Shown here piece after piece: positions 63,857-64,000 of a stretch of 64,000 nt of DNA. Source of the stretch: Lishizhenia sp965656535 (GTDB lineage: Bacteria > Bacteroidota > Bacteroidia > Flavobacteriales_D > Crocinitomicaceae); the NCBI GenBank assembly GCA_965656535.1, contig CBFHKX010000001.1, positions 310,001-374,000 of the forward strand. The letters run 5' to 3'. Below the pieces are notes generated by a model that was given only the letters and a program-made list of their open reading frames with translations, did no database searches and had not been told where the DNA came from. The stretch's first letter is position 1. Every line of letters begins with the position of its first letter. The translations under genes and the position numbers were made by a program.

Positions 63857-64000
63857 TTATTGACCATTCCTAAACGCATCATTCTTTTTCTTTTCTGCGT
63901 CATTTGTTTCTACTGCCGGACACCTATTTGGATCTTTCTTAAATAGCCAAACTAACTTCAGTTTGAACATAGCCGGCATATATTTAGAAGAAAACCATTC
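63857..64000 (-). CDS. C-terminal fragment of an unidentified protein
   Basis: The stop TAA is at 63857-63859 and the frame is open to the window edge (47 residues visible). The tail contains MPAMFKLKLVWLFKKDPNRC, a hydrophobic, basic stretch, then a Lys/Asp/Glu-rich end (ETNDAEKKKNDAFRNGQ). It is convergent with the SprF-like gene, 26 bases away. Family cannot be named from this much sequence. Confidence 0.5.
   Translation of the reverse strand, partial: EWFSSKYMPAMFKLKLVWLFKKDPNRCPAVETNDAEKKKNDAFRNGQ

Noticed and set aside
1..64000. tRNA, rRNA, insertion sequences, prophage or restriction/defence genes
   Set aside because: No cloverleaf or rRNA-like stretch, transposase, integrase, terminal inverted repeat or recognised defence gene was found by eye; a covariance-model and profile scan would be decisive.

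Overview
The window looks like a chromosomal segment of a member of the Bacteroidota, most likely a marine Flavobacteriales lineage near Crocinitomicaceae/Cryomorphaceae. The evidence is visibly AT-rich DNA, TAnnTTTG-type -7 promoter elements, almost no Shine-Dalgarno signals, and many secreted proteins ending in type IX secretion system (T9SS) C-terminal domains of both type A and type B. PorP/SprF-family membrane proteins, SprB-repeat adhesins and an ECF sigma factor paired with a membrane protein also fit. The species assignment is inference. No rRNA, tRNA, IS element, prophage or CRISPR array was seen.

Layout. 1-6 kb: a partial CotH-like secreted protein, an ECF sigma factor with a membrane partner carrying a PKD domain and a type-B-CTD-like domain, a TlpA-like thioredoxin, an M28 peptidase and rpiB. 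6-6.8 kb: an 800-base very AT-rich non-coding stretch with a cluster of DnaA-box-like sequences where gene orientation tends to diverge (candidate oriC). 6.8-27.7 kb: mostly housekeeping and small accessory genes (LytTR regulator, gcvP, DsbA-like, AhpD-like, miaE, TonB-dependent receptor, DEAD-box helicase, histidine kinase, GNAT, 2OG oxygenase), plus two apparently broken genes (a SET-domain gene and a small membrane protein). 27.8-33.2 kb: holB, EamA, GH3, Usp and CAP-domain genes.

33-64 kb is dominated by the cell surface. A tightly packed five-gene minus-strand operon encodes a small secreted protein, two giant adhesins with 12 SprB repeats each and type B CTDs, a PorP/SprF protein and an OmpA/PorE-like protein. 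Divergent from it is a 2760-residue type A CTD protein in which a seven-repeat RCC1 propeller sits inside an Ig-like domain. Further on are an M23-like protein without a signal peptide, a PAS histidine kinase, RNase R, a 1563-residue protein with an N-terminal outer-membrane barrel followed by 13 Ig-like repeats, and a second type-B-cargo/PorP-SprF pair.

The most notable points are the T9SS type-B cargo/SprF modules, the anti-sigma-like protein carrying the same fold as type B cargo (possible sensing of surface or secretion state), the intimin-like barrel-plus-Ig architecture, and the RCC1 insertion. All functions are inferred by reading the sequence, not by searches.
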